Shown here piece by piece: positions 14,437-21,574 of a DNA stretch of 34,610 bases. The notes under the pieces were generated by a model, which saw only the letters and a program-made list of their open reading frames with translations, was not told the DNA's origin and ran no database searches. Origin of the DNA: DATAWZ01 sp036266975 (GTDB lineage: Bacteria; Actinomycetota; Thermoleophilia; Solirubrobacterales; Solirubrobacteraceae); contig DATAWZ010000227.1 in assembly GCA_036266975.1 (NCBI GenBank), forward strand, positions 1-34,610, in the 5' to 3' direction. The first letter of the stretch is position 1; each line of letters starts with the position of its first letter. Position numbers and translations under genes: made by a program.

Positions 14437-16179
14437 TCAGCGGTGCTTGCGCCGGCGCGCCGCGGACCCGGGCGAGACGAGCACCCGCGTGTGGGTGACG
14501 AAGACCGGGTGGGCCTGCTTGTTGCCGGCCTTGTCGACCGCGAGCACGTACCAGCCGTAGAGGTGGCCGGGGCGCACGTGCACGACCAGCGAGCTCGAGC
14601 TCGCGGTCGCGATCTGCTGCGCGATGCCGTTGTCGAGGCCGCGATAGACCTTGTAGTAGGCGATGCCGCTGGTGATCTGCGGCGGGTGCGAGGGGTCGGC
14701 GCCCACCCAATGCAGGGTGATCGTGGTCGCCGTGGTGTGCTTGGGCGCGACGACCTCGCTGGCCACGGGCGGCGTGGTGTCGATCGACTCGCCCGCCTCG
14801 ACGGCCAGACCGGCGTTGACGATGCCCCACCCGAGGTCGGGCGTCCAGGCCACGCCGGGCGGCCGCTGCGCGGTCTCCTTGAGGATGCGGACGATCTGGA
14901 TGGCCGACAGCCCCGGGTTCACCGCGCGCACGAGGCCGGCGATGCCGGCGACCATCGGCGTGGCCATCGAGGTGCCCTCGAGGTAGGCGTAGTCGCTGGC
15001 GCCCTCGAAGGTGGTGCGGCACACCCCGCACGGCGGCTCGTAGGGGACCAGCGTGCCGGTCTCGATCGTCGTCGGGTTGGCCGGGAAGGTGCTGAAGATC
15101 CCGGGCGGGCCGCTGGAGTCCGAGAAGGAGCCGAACGCGGCGAGCGAGATCTGGCTCCCCGCGCCGGCGAACGAGGAGCGATCGCCGGCGTAGTCGGCGG
15201 ACGTCACGCACAGCCCCTTGCCCTGGTTCAGGTAGGGGCCCGTGCCCGTCGGCTGCAGCACGTTGCACGGATCGCCCTGCTGCTGGACCGGCGCCTGGCC
15301 GACCACCGAGGCGTCCGAGGCGGCGGCGACGAGCACGACGTCGTGGGCGACCGCGTAGTTGATCGCGCTGGTGAGCTCGGGCGGAGCGGGGACCGTGCCC
15401 TCGGTGCCGAAGCTCATGTTGATGACGCTCGCGCCCTGGTTGGTGGCGTTGACGATCTCGGTCGCGACGCTGCCCTCGCTGAGGTCGCTCTTCTCGACGA
15501 CCAGGTCGCAGTCGAAGCCCGCCCCGACCATCCCGACCCCCGGCGCGTACGCGCAGGCCAGGCCCGAGACGTGGGTGCCGTGGCCGACCTGATCCTGGGT
15601 CGCGGGGCCGTCGTTGAGCGCGTCGTCGATGTAGGTGCCGGCGATCTTGCCCGCGAACTCGGGGTCCTGGGCGTCGATGCCCGAGTCGATGACCGCGACC
15701 TTGACCCCCTGGCCCTGGGTGATGCTCCACGCGGTGTAGAGGTTCAGGCGCTGCGCCCACCACTCGACCGGCACGCCCGCCGGCGTGCCGGTGGCGGTCT
15801 CCGGCACGGTCAGCGCCGGTGAGTCGGGCACCGCCCGGGGGCTGGCGCTGGTTTCGAGCTGGGCCGAGGCCACCGCGGGGTCACGCCGCAGGACGCTCAC
15901 GAACTGGCTCAACGACACGCCGGGCGGCGGGGTCAGGCGCACCATGTTCAGCTGCGGCACGACGGGGCCCTGCACGCGGCCGCCGAGCGGAGCGATGCGC
16001 GCGTCCAGCGAGGCCGCGCCGGCCCGCGTGCCGGCCGGCGGGCGCAGCGCGACCAGCACGCGGCCGGTGAGCGGCTCGCTCGGCGCCGCGGCCCCGGCGG
16101 CCGCCGGCACGAGCAGCGCGAGCGCGACCGTGAGCCCGAGCAGCACGCCGACAGCGCGTGGGCGCGCACCGGGAGTCAT
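14437..16179 (-). CDS. Secreted subtilisin-like (S8) serine protease with C-terminal Fn3-like domain
   Basis: This is a 580-aa preproprotein. Residues 1-~35 are a signal peptide (basic start, then VGVLLGLTVALALLVPAAAG). A propeptide-like segment follows to ~140, then the catalytic domain: Asp165 (VAVIDSGID), His200 (GHGTHVSGLA) and Ser404 (EGTSMATPMVAGIAGLV). The oxyanion-hole position, normally Asn in AAAGN, is Asp289 in VAAASDAS. After ~450, TTPPVASEV...YKVYRGLDNG...GWYVLAVDKAGN resembles a fibronectin type III domain, and the protein ends in a basic tail. The ATG at 16179 is chosen because the signal peptide follows it; an in-frame start 69 bp upstream would add a charged leader and overlap the SufT-like gene. 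It lies 17 bp downstream of that gene. It could be an extracellular protease or a cell-wall-associated processing enzyme. Confidence 0.9.
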   Translation of the reverse strand: MTPGARPRAVGVLLGLTVALALLVPAAAGAAAPSEPLTGRVLVALRPPAGTRAGAASLDARIAPLGGRVQGPVVPQLNMVRLTPPPGVSLSQFVSVLRRDPAVASAQLETSASPRAVPDSPALTVPETATGTPAGVPVEWWAQRLNLYTAWSITQGQGVKVAVIDSGIDAQDPEFAGKIAGTYIDDALNDGPATQDQVGHGTHVSGLACAYAPGVGMVGAGFDCDLVVEKSDLSEGSVATEIVNATNQGASVINMSFGTEGTVPAPPELTSAINYAVAHDVVLVAAASDASVVGQAPVQQQGDPCNVLQPTGTGPYLNQGKGLCVTSADYAGDRSSFAGAGSQISLAAFGSFSDSSGPPGIFSTFPANPTTIETGTLVPYEPPCGVCRTTFEGASDYAYLEGTSMATPMVAGIAGLVRAVNPGLSAIQIVRILKETAQRPPGVAWTPDLGWGIVNAGLAVEAGESIDTTPPVASEVVAPKHTTATTITLHWVGADPSHPPQITSGIAYYKVYRGLDNGIAQQIATASSSSLVVHVRPGHLYGWYVLAVDKAGNKQAHPVFVTHTRVLVSPGSAARRRKHR

Positions 16180-16196
16180 GGCAATCGCGGACGGCC

Positions 16197-16493
16197 TCAG
16201 AAGCCGAGGGCGAACTTCGCGTCCTCGCTCATGCGCTCGGGGGTCCATGGTGGTGTGAACACCATGGTGGACTCCACCGATTCGACGCCGCCGACCTCGA
16301 GCACAAATTCTTCGATCTGCTCGGTGACCTGCGGACCGATCGGACAGCCCGCAGTGGTGAGCGTGAACGTGACGTGCACCCGCCCGCCGTCGACCTCGAC
16401 CCCGTAGATGAGGCCCAGTTCCACGAAGTCGAGTCCCAGCTCGGGATCGATAACGTTGGTCAGTGCGTCAGTGACGTCCTCGACGGTAGGCAT
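16197..16493 (-). CDS. SufT/MIP18-like (DUF59) Fe-S assembly factor
   Basis: This 98-aa MIP18-family protein has VTDALTNVIDPELGLDFVELGLIYGV as the signature start, and Cys50 in LTTAGCPIGPQV is the conserved thiol proposed to hold or transfer an Fe-S cluster. Relatives are SufT, PaaD and eukaryotic CIA2; the short single-domain form next to no phenylacetate genes fits SufT. It would serve Fe-S clients such as MoaA, IspH and GltB/D, all in this window. In many actinobacteria this gene ends the suf operon; here it lies about 7 kb from sufB. The ATG at 16493 is preceded by TACACT plus 6 nt, so the mRNA is probably leaderless. Confidence 0.9.
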   Translation of the reverse strand: MPTVEDVTDALTNVIDPELGLDFVELGLIYGVEVDGGRVHVTFTLTTAGCPIGPQVTEQIEEFVLEVGGVESVESTMVFTPPWTPERMSEDAKFALGF

Positions 16494-16499
16494 CGTCCC

Positions 16500-16505
16500 A
16501 GTGTA
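16500..16505 (-). promoter_or_regulatory. -10 box (TACACT) for a leaderless SufT-like mRNA
   Basis: On the minus strand TACACT is followed by GGGACG (6 nt) and the ATG at 16493. The expected -35 position falls inside the inverted repeat at 16519-16542. Confidence 0.6.
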
Positions 16506-16518
16506 GTGAGGCTTTCGG

Positions 16519-16542
16519 GCACAGCGCCAAAGGACGCTGTGC
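16519..16542. promoter_or_regulatory. Perfect 8-bp inverted repeat between divergent genes (operator or 5'-UTR hairpin)
   Basis: GCACAGCG-CCAAAGGA-CGCTGTGC has a perfect 8-bp stem and an 8-nt spacer. It overlaps the -35 region expected for the SufT-like gene and ends 6 nt before the ATG of the divergent gene at 16549. As DNA it looks like an operator for a dimeric regulator. As RNA it would present an AAAGGA Shine-Dalgarno-like loop to the plus-strand gene. Confidence 0.5.
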
Positions 16543-16548
16543 GGCAAG

Positions 16549-17361
16549 ATGTCGCCCATGCTCGGCAGGGCCGACCCGACCGGCGAGCAGCTCACCGTCT
16601 CGTTCGCCGACCCGACCACCGCCGCCTACGGAATGGCGCGGATCCGGGTGCGCACGGCGCGCGACGGCACCCGCGCCGCGTCGGCGATGGTGTTCGTGCT
16701 CGCCGACGGCCAGTGGCGCGAGCGGCGCTGCACGCCGTTCACCGCGGTGAGCGAGGCCTCCGACTGGCCCGCGGTCGATGACCTGCAGATCGACACCGAC
16801 GGCGACCTCGTGACCGTGCGCGCCGGCGGCGCGGCGCCGATCGAGCTGCGCTTCGAGCCCGCGTTCGGCCCGCCGGTCGCGGTCGGCGGCGCCGAGGAGA
16901 TCAGCGGTCGCGTGCACGGTACGGTCGCGGGCCTTGCCGTGGACGGCGTCGGACAGGTCGGCCGGCGCCCGCTGCCCGGCCGCACCCCGGCGATCTGGCG
17001 CGAGCTGGACGCCTGGCCGACCGCCGACAGCGCCGTCATCGCCCGGGCCGTCGCGCAGCGGCGCGCCCCGCACGGGCACGAGGAGCTCTCGGTGGCGATC
17101 GTCGAGGGCGAGCCGCCAACCGCCGAGCCGATCTCCGATCCGCGCCTGTCGACCGTCTACGACGGCGAGCACGCGCCGCTGCGCGTGGGGCTCGAGCTAT
17201 GGGAGAACGAGGAGGCCGAGCATCCGCGCCGGCTCGCGGGCGAGACGCTCGGCCAGCTCGCCGTCGACGACGAGGGCGGCCAGGTACGCCTGGCCTTCGT
17301 GCGCGTGCACATGGAAGGGCACGAGGGCGTCGGGCGCTATGAGATCGCGCACGCCGGTTGA
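16549..17361 (+). CDS. Hypothetical protein, 270 aa
   Basis: I do not recognise this protein. Codon use is strongly GC3-biased and the frame is open for 270 codons, so it is a credible gene. It has no signal peptide and no membrane segment. The composition is beta-strand-like, with alternating charged and hydrophobic stretches such as DDLQIDTDGDLVTVRAGG. The middle contains WRELDAWPTADSAVIARAVAQ, and the end YEIAHAG. It is divergent from the SufT-like gene across the 8-bp dyad and convergent with the gene ending at 17369, 7 bp away. The start could be the ATG at 16549 or the in-frame ATG at 16558. Confidence 0.75.
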   Translation: MSPMLGRADPTGEQLTVSFADPTTAAYGMARIRVRTARDGTRAASAMVFVLADGQWRERRCTPFTAVSEASDWPAVDDLQIDTDGDLVTVRAGGAAPIELRFEPAFGPPVAVGGAEEISGRVHGTVAGLAVDGVGQVGRRPLPGRTPAIWRELDAWPTADSAVIARAVAQRRAPHGHEELSVAIVEGEPPTAEPISDPRLSTVYDGEHAPLRVGLELWENEEAEHPRRLAGETLGQLAVDDEGGQVRLAFVRVHMEGHEGVGRYEIAHAG

Positions 17362-17368
17362 GCGCGGG

Positions 17369-17824
17369 TCAGTTCTCGTTGCCGAGCCGGTCCCACAGGT
17401 AGAGCTCGACGCACTCGGCGACGAGCTCGCCGGCGCGCTTACGCGAGAGCGCCGGAAGGACCGTGTCCAGGACGTGCTCCTCGGCCATACCGGCCTCGAA
17501 GGCGTCCTCGCCGCGGAACGAGGCAGCGATCTTCAGCGCCTCGCGGCGGTTGTCGCCCAGCGACGGGAACACGCCGACCAGAAACTCGGTGTTGGGGATC
17601 GGCAGCCCGACCTCCAGGGAGGCGTGCCATGCGGCGAGCATATGCAGGTCCTCCTCGTCGAGCTCGGCGACCGCTTTGGCGTAGTGCGAGGACAGCTCGC
17701 GCTCGGGGATCTCATCGACCCAGGCGTGCACGACCTCCTCCAACAGCTGACGACGCGCCTCGCGACCGACGGACTCGGCGATGACTCGTACGGCATCGTG
17801 CGATTCGATGAAGCAGAGCGGCAT
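17369..17824 (-). CDS. Hypothetical helical protein, 151 aa
   Basis: The family is unknown to me. The sequence is acidic, Glu/Ala/Leu-rich and almost entirely helical in appearance (REARRQLLEEVVHAWVDEI; LVAECVELYLWDRL). It has no transmembrane segment. The ATG at 17824 has GGGAG 6 nt upstream, a good Shine-Dalgarno sequence, so it is probably expressed from an internal site of the moaA transcript 93 bp upstream. No Cys cluster or catalytic motif is evident. Confidence 0.7.
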   Translation of the reverse strand: MPLCFIESHDAVRVIAESVGREARRQLLEEVVHAWVDEIPERELSSHYAKAVAELDEEDLHMLAAWHASLEVGLPIPNTEFLVGVFPSLGDNRREALKIAASFRGEDAFEAGMAEEHVLDTVLPALSRKRAGELVAECVELYLWDRLGNEN

Positions 17825-17917
17825 TCGCGGCTCCCAGACGCTCGAGGAAACGGTGCTCTGCTGCGCAGGGTACGGCTCGGGGTGGACGTGATCGCGGACA
17901 CTCCGGCCCGCAGCGAA

Positions 17918-18931
17918 TCACCCGCCGATGTAGGACATCTCGACCCGCGCGGGCCCGCTTTCACGCTGCCGCGCGCGCAGTTCGGAGTAGCGGTCGGCGC
18001 GCGCCGTCCAGACCCGGCGGAGGTGCGCGGAGAGCTCGGCGTCGGTGCGGCCCTCGCGCAGCAGCGCGCGCAGATCGTGGCCCTCGCCGGCGAACAGGCA
18101 GGTGTACAAACGTCCGTCGGCTGACAGTCGTGCGCGGGTGCAGCCCTGGCAGAACGGCTCGGTGACCGACGCGATGACGCCGACCTCCCCGCCGCCGTCC
18201 AGGTACGAGTAGCGCCGGGCGACCTCGCCGGGGCGGCTCGGTGGCAGCGCCCGCAGCGGCCAGCGACGATCGATCAGGGCCAGCGACTCGGCCGCGGGCA
18301 CCACCTGCGCGGGCGACCAGTCGTTGGTGTCGCCGACGTCCATGTACTCGATCAGGCGCAGCACGTGGCCGTGCTCGCGCGCGTAGTCGGCCATCGACTC
18401 CACGCAGTGCTCATTGGTGTCGCGCCGGACGACCATGTTGATCTTCACGGGACCCAGGCCGGCCGCGGCGGCCGCGGCGATCCCCTCGAGGATCCGCCCC
18501 AGCGGGACCGCCGTGTCGCTCATCTGCTGCATGACCCCCTCGTCGAGCGCGTCGAGGCTCACGGTGACGCGGGAGAGCCCGGCGTCGCGCAGCCCCTGCG
18601 CGCGGGCGGCGAGCGCGAGCCCGTTGGTGGTCAACGCGAGGTCGTCGACGCCCTCGATCGGCGCGATCATCGCCACCAGCTGCTCGAGTCCGCGGCGCAG
18701 CAGCGGCTCGCCCCCGGTCAGGCGCACCTTGCTCACCCCGGCGGCGGCGAACAGCCGGCACAGCCGCGCGATCTCCTCGAAGGTGAGCAGCGCCGAGCGC
18801 GGCAGAAACTCATAGTCGCGGCCGAACACCTCGCGCGGCATGCAGTAGCCGCAGCGCAGGTTGCACCGGTCGGTGACCGAGACGCGCAGGTCCAGCAGCG
18901 GGCGCTGGTGTCGATCGACGAGCTCCGACAT
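17918..18931 (-). CDS. moaA: GTP 3',8-cyclase MoaA
   Basis: MoaA is the radical-SAM enzyme that starts molybdenum cofactor synthesis by converting GTP to 3',8-cyclo-GTP (with MoaC acting next). The protein is 337 aa, normal length. The SAM cluster is CNLRCGYC (Cys23, Cys27, Cys30). The GTP-side cluster is in PFCQGCTRARLSADGRLYTCLF (three Cys). The SAM-binding VRLTGGEPLLR is present, and the C-terminus ends in Gly-Gly, required for activity in this family. A TAGCGT box 6 nt before the ATG suggests a leaderless message. It is the only general Moco biosynthesis gene in the window and should serve the CoxL homologue at the left end. Confidence 0.96.
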   Translation of the reverse strand: MSELVDRHQRPLLDLRVSVTDRCNLRCGYCMPREVFGRDYEFLPRSALLTFEEIARLCRLFAAAGVSKVRLTGGEPLLRRGLEQLVAMIAPIEGVDDLALTTNGLALAARAQGLRDAGLSRVTVSLDALDEGVMQQMSDTAVPLGRILEGIAAAAAAGLGPVKINMVVRRDTNEHCVESMADYAREHGHVLRLIEYMDVGDTNDWSPAQVVPAAESLALIDRRWPLRALPPSRPGEVARRYSYLDGGGEVGVIASVTEPFCQGCTRARLSADGRLYTCLFAGEGHDLRALLREGRTDAELSAHLRRVWTARADRYSELRARQRESGPARVEMSYIGG

Positions 18932-18937
18932 GCCTCT

Positions 18938-18943
18938 ACGCTA
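18938..18943 (-). promoter_or_regulatory. Candidate -10 box (TAGCGT) of moaA
   Basis: TAGCGT is followed by AGAGGC (6 nt) and the ATG at 18931, the same geometry as ispH and the SufT-like gene. The AGAGG is too close to the ATG to act as a Shine-Dalgarno sequence. Confidence 0.45.
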
Positions 18944-18985
18944 GTACAGGCGCCGGCGAGCGACCAGGGCCGGGCCAGCGGGGCC

Positions 18986-19939
18986 TCAGGTCAGGCCCAG
19001 GACGTCCTGGGCGCGCTCGAGCGCCCCCGGGTCCTGGATGTCGTCGGGAACGCCGCCGGCGACCCGCTCACCGCTGCTGAAGCTGCACAGCGCCACGTCG
19101 AGCGCCGCGAGCGGGACCTCGGACGCCTCGGCGAGCGTGAGCGCGCGCCGCTCGAGGTTGACGCGGTCGCCGATCCCGAACACCCGCTTTGCCCCCAGCA
19201 CGCTCTCGTCGTCGCCGACCAGCTGCAGCGAGGCCGCGTGCAGCGGGGCGCGGCCCAGCGCGCCCACGCTCGTGAGCAGCTCATAGCGGCCGGGGCGCCC
19301 GAAGCCGGGCAGCGTCAGGCGCTCGAAGACGCGATCGAAGCGGCGCTCGGGGCTCCAGCTCTCATCGCCGGTGAACGCCCGCAGCTGGGAGCCGGCGCGA
19401 CCCGCCCACTGCCGGTAGGCGGTGAGCGTGGCCACGCCACGCGCGGGGTCGTGGCTGGTGCGCGGACCCAGCGCGACGCCGTCCAGATCGGGGAGCTCGC
19501 CGCTGTGCCAGTCGGTCACGACCGACTCGATCGCCGCAAAGGGCTGCTCATCCTCGAGCGGCCCGAGGTAGGCGATCAGCAGCGCGGTCCACAGCGCCTG
19601 CTCGACGTCCTCGTCGGTGGCGACGGTCGCGTAGAGCCCGGGCGGCTCGGCGGCGAGCAGCGCCAAGCGGCCGGCGGCGAAGGCGATCTCGCCGGCCAGC
19701 CGCTGCGCGTCGTCGCTGGAGCGGATCCCGGCGATGAGCGTCGAGCGGTAGCCATCGTCGGCCGCGCGGCGCTCGCGGCGCACGCGCAGGCCGTCACGGC
19801 CGGCGCCGGCGACGTGCCGCCCGGCGGCGACCGCGCTGCGGGCAGCGGTACGTGCGCTCCGCGGCGGTGGTGCGGCGGGCTGGGGGCTGCAGATGGGGCA
19901 GCGATCGATGAAGCGATTGTGCCGGCAGAAAGAGGGCAC
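18986..19939 (-). CDS. Hypothetical protein with N-terminal Cys/His cluster, 317 aa
   Basis: The function is not recognised. Residues 4-17 read FCRHNRFIDRCPIC, a Cys-x-His...Cys-x2-Cys arrangement that looks like a small zinc-binding knuckle. A variable Pro/Ala/Arg-rich linker leads into a helical domain from ~65 (RLAGEIAFAAGRLALLAAEPP; VEQALWTALLIAYLGPLEDEQPF). The C-terminal half contains FERLTLPGFGRPGRYELLTSVGALG and ends near FGIGDRVNLERRA plus a helical tail. GTG 19939 is chosen because the Cys/His motif begins directly after it and TAAACT lies 10 nt upstream; a much longer in-frame extension is Arg/Ser-rich and improbable. moaA follows 54 bp downstream. Confidence 0.75.
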   Translation of the reverse strand: MPSFCRHNRFIDRCPICSPQPAAPPPRSARTAARSAVAAGRHVAGAGRDGLRVRRERRAADDGYRSTLIAGIRSSDDAQRLAGEIAFAAGRLALLAAEPPGLYATVATDEDVEQALWTALLIAYLGPLEDEQPFAAIESVVTDWHSGELPDLDGVALGPRTSHDPARGVATLTAYRQWAGRAGSQLRAFTGDESWSPERRFDRVFERLTLPGFGRPGRYELLTSVGALGRAPLHAASLQLVGDDESVLGAKRVFGIGDRVNLERRALTLAEASEVPLAALDVALCSFSSGERVAGGVPDDIQDPGALERAQDVLGLT

Positions 19940-19949
19940 TCGGCGCTGC

Positions 19950-19955
19950 AGTTTA
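19950..19955 (-). promoter_or_regulatory. Candidate -10 box (TAAACT) of the Cys/His-cluster gene
   Basis: TAAACT is followed by 10 nt and the GTG at 19939. The leader would be only 3-4 nt. Confidence 0.45.
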
Positions 19956-20018
19956 GGCGCCCGGCCCCCTCTCCCCGGTGAACGTCTCGTTGAGCTGCCG
20001 CGTGCTTGACTTGGACCG

Positions 20019-20558
20019 GTGAGCGGGCCCGCGGCCACCGTGCGTCTCGCCGGCGTGGAGCGACTCGAGGAGCTGCGCCCGCTGTGGCTTGCCCTGCACG
20101 ACCACCACACCCGTATCCCCGAGCGGATGGCTCCCCTGCGCGAGCGCACGCGCAGCGGCTCCTGGCGTCGGCGGCGCGCGGTCTACGAGCGCTATCTGGG
20201 ACAGGGCGGCTCGTTCTGCCTGCTCGCCGAGCGCGAGCGCCGCGCGGTCGGCTACGCGATGGTGTGGATCGGCTGCGGGCTCACGGTCGGCGCCGGGGCG
20301 GGGACGCTCGCCTACCTGACCTCGCTGTCGGTGCTGCCCGAACACCGCGAGCAGGGGGTCGGCGGCGCGCTGCTGGCCGAGGTGCGCGATCGCGCGCTGC
20401 GAGAGACCGAGGCCCGCCAGGTGCTCGTCGGGGTGCAGACCTGGAACGAGCGCGCGCTGCGCTTCTACGCTCGGCACGGCTTTCGCACCACCGCGCCGGG
20501 GATGCTCGTCGCGCCCTGCGCCCCGCAGCCTGAGCGCTGCCTGAATCAACGCGCGTGA
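20019..20558 (+). CDS. GNAT-family N-acetyltransferase
   Basis: This 179-aa acetyl-CoA-dependent acetyltransferase has one GNAT domain. LTSLSVLPEHREQGVGGALLAEVRDRAL carries the acetyl-CoA pyrophosphate-binding R/QxxGxG/A loop (QGVGGA), preceded by the beta-4 strand AYLTSLSV. NERALRFYARHGFRTT is the typical C-terminal motif. The substrate is unknown. GTG 20019 gives a sensible N-terminus (ATVRLAGVERLEELRPLW). Its 3' end overlaps the convergent SGNH gene by 13 bp. Confidence 0.88.
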   Translation: MSGPAATVRLAGVERLEELRPLWLALHDHHTRIPERMAPLRERTRSGSWRRRRAVYERYLGQGGSFCLLAERERRAVGYAMVWIGCGLTVGAGAGTLAYLTSLSVLPEHREQGVGGALLAEVRDRALRETEARQVLVGVQTWNERALRFYARHGFRTTAPGMLVAPCAPQPERCLNQRA

Positions 20559-21574
20559 GTCGTCGCCGCGAGCGCGCCGGCGACCGCCCGCGCGGTGCTC
20601 GAGAGCTCCCGGACGCCGCAGGTCGAGGCGTGATACCCGCTGGCGATCAGCAGCGCGAGCGTCCCCGGCCCGCTGGGCAGCGCCCACGCACCGCCGACCT
20701 CGTCGCTCGCGCCGATGGTCCACGCCGTGCTCGCCGCGCCGCGCTCGTGCAGGCGAGGCACGGACAGCACCCGCGCGCCGGCCGGAGGGAGCGCCGCGAC
20801 GGCCGCACCGGCCCCGCCGGCGCGCGCGCTCAGCGACGCGCTGAAGGTCACGCGATAGCCGCAGCTGCCGGCGGTGCGCACGGTCAGCGAGGCGTGCCGG
20901 TGCATGAGCGTCGTCCAGTCCAGCGGCACCGGCAGTCGCAGCGCGCCCGCCGCCCGTGAGAGCGTCAGCGTCACCCGCGTGGGCCCCGAGAAGGCCAGTG
21001 CGCCCTTCAAGAGCCGCGCGAAGGCCGCCGCGCCGGCGAGGGTCAGGTGCAGGCCGTCGGGTCCGAACCAGTCGCCGTGCCCGGCGCTGTAGGCGACCCA
21101 ATCGAGCAGGTGGATCCGGCGCTCGGCCGCCTCGTGTCGCTCGAGGGCCAGATCGGAGGTCGTGACGTGGCCGGGCTCGAAGTGGCTGACCACGACGAAC
21201 ACGCGGTGCGGACCGAGCAGGTGCAGCGCCTGGTCGATGTCCTGGCCGGTCACCTGGGCGTTGGCGCCGAGCGCGAAGACGACCAGATGCGGCAGCGCTC
21301 CGGCCGCGGAGAGGGAGCGCAGCAGTGCCATCCCCTGAAACCATTCGCGGCAGCCCATCGCATTCGCTTGGAACCCCTCCCTGGCCAACGCCGGGAGCGA
21401 GAGCAGCATCGTGGAGTCACCGATGGCGAGCGCGCCGCCGCCGCGGGCCGGATGGCGCGGCTGCACGCTCTCCGGTCCGCCGCAGCCCGCCTGCGCCGCC
21501 GGCGCCCCGAGAACCGCGAGCGCGAGGGCGACCAGCGCGAGCAGCGGCGTCCTACGCGGGAAGGAAACCGTCAT
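20546..21574 (-). CDS. Secreted SGNH/GDSL-type hydrolase (first of a pair)
   Basis: This 342-aa exported protein has a signal peptide over residues 1-~29 (LLALVALALAVLGAPAAQA, then Gly-Cys). The SGNH blocks are IGDSTML (nucleophile Ser), ALGANAQV (G-x-N), and GPDGLHLTLAG (Asp and His of the triad). The C-terminal ~130 residues form a separate beta-rich region. It resembles the acyl-esterase-like partners of cell-wall or polysaccharide O-acyltransferases, but the substrate is inferred only from family. The ATG lies inside the end of the upstream SGNH gene (23-bp overlap), so the two are translationally coupled. Confidence 0.82.
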   Translation of the reverse strand: MTVSFPRRTPLLALVALALAVLGAPAAQAGCGGPESVQPRHPARGGGALAIGDSTMLLSLPALAREGFQANAMGCREWFQGMALLRSLSAAGALPHLVVFALGANAQVTGQDIDQALHLLGPHRVFVVVSHFEPGHVTTSDLALERHEAAERRIHLLDWVAYSAGHGDWFGPDGLHLTLAGAAAFARLLKGALAFSGPTRVTLTLSRAAGALRLPVPLDWTTLMHRHASLTVRTAGSCGYRVTFSASLSARAGGAGAAVAALPPAGARVLSVPRLHERGAASTAWTIGASDEVGGAWALPSGPGTLALLIASGYHASTCGVRELSSTARAVAGALAATTHAR

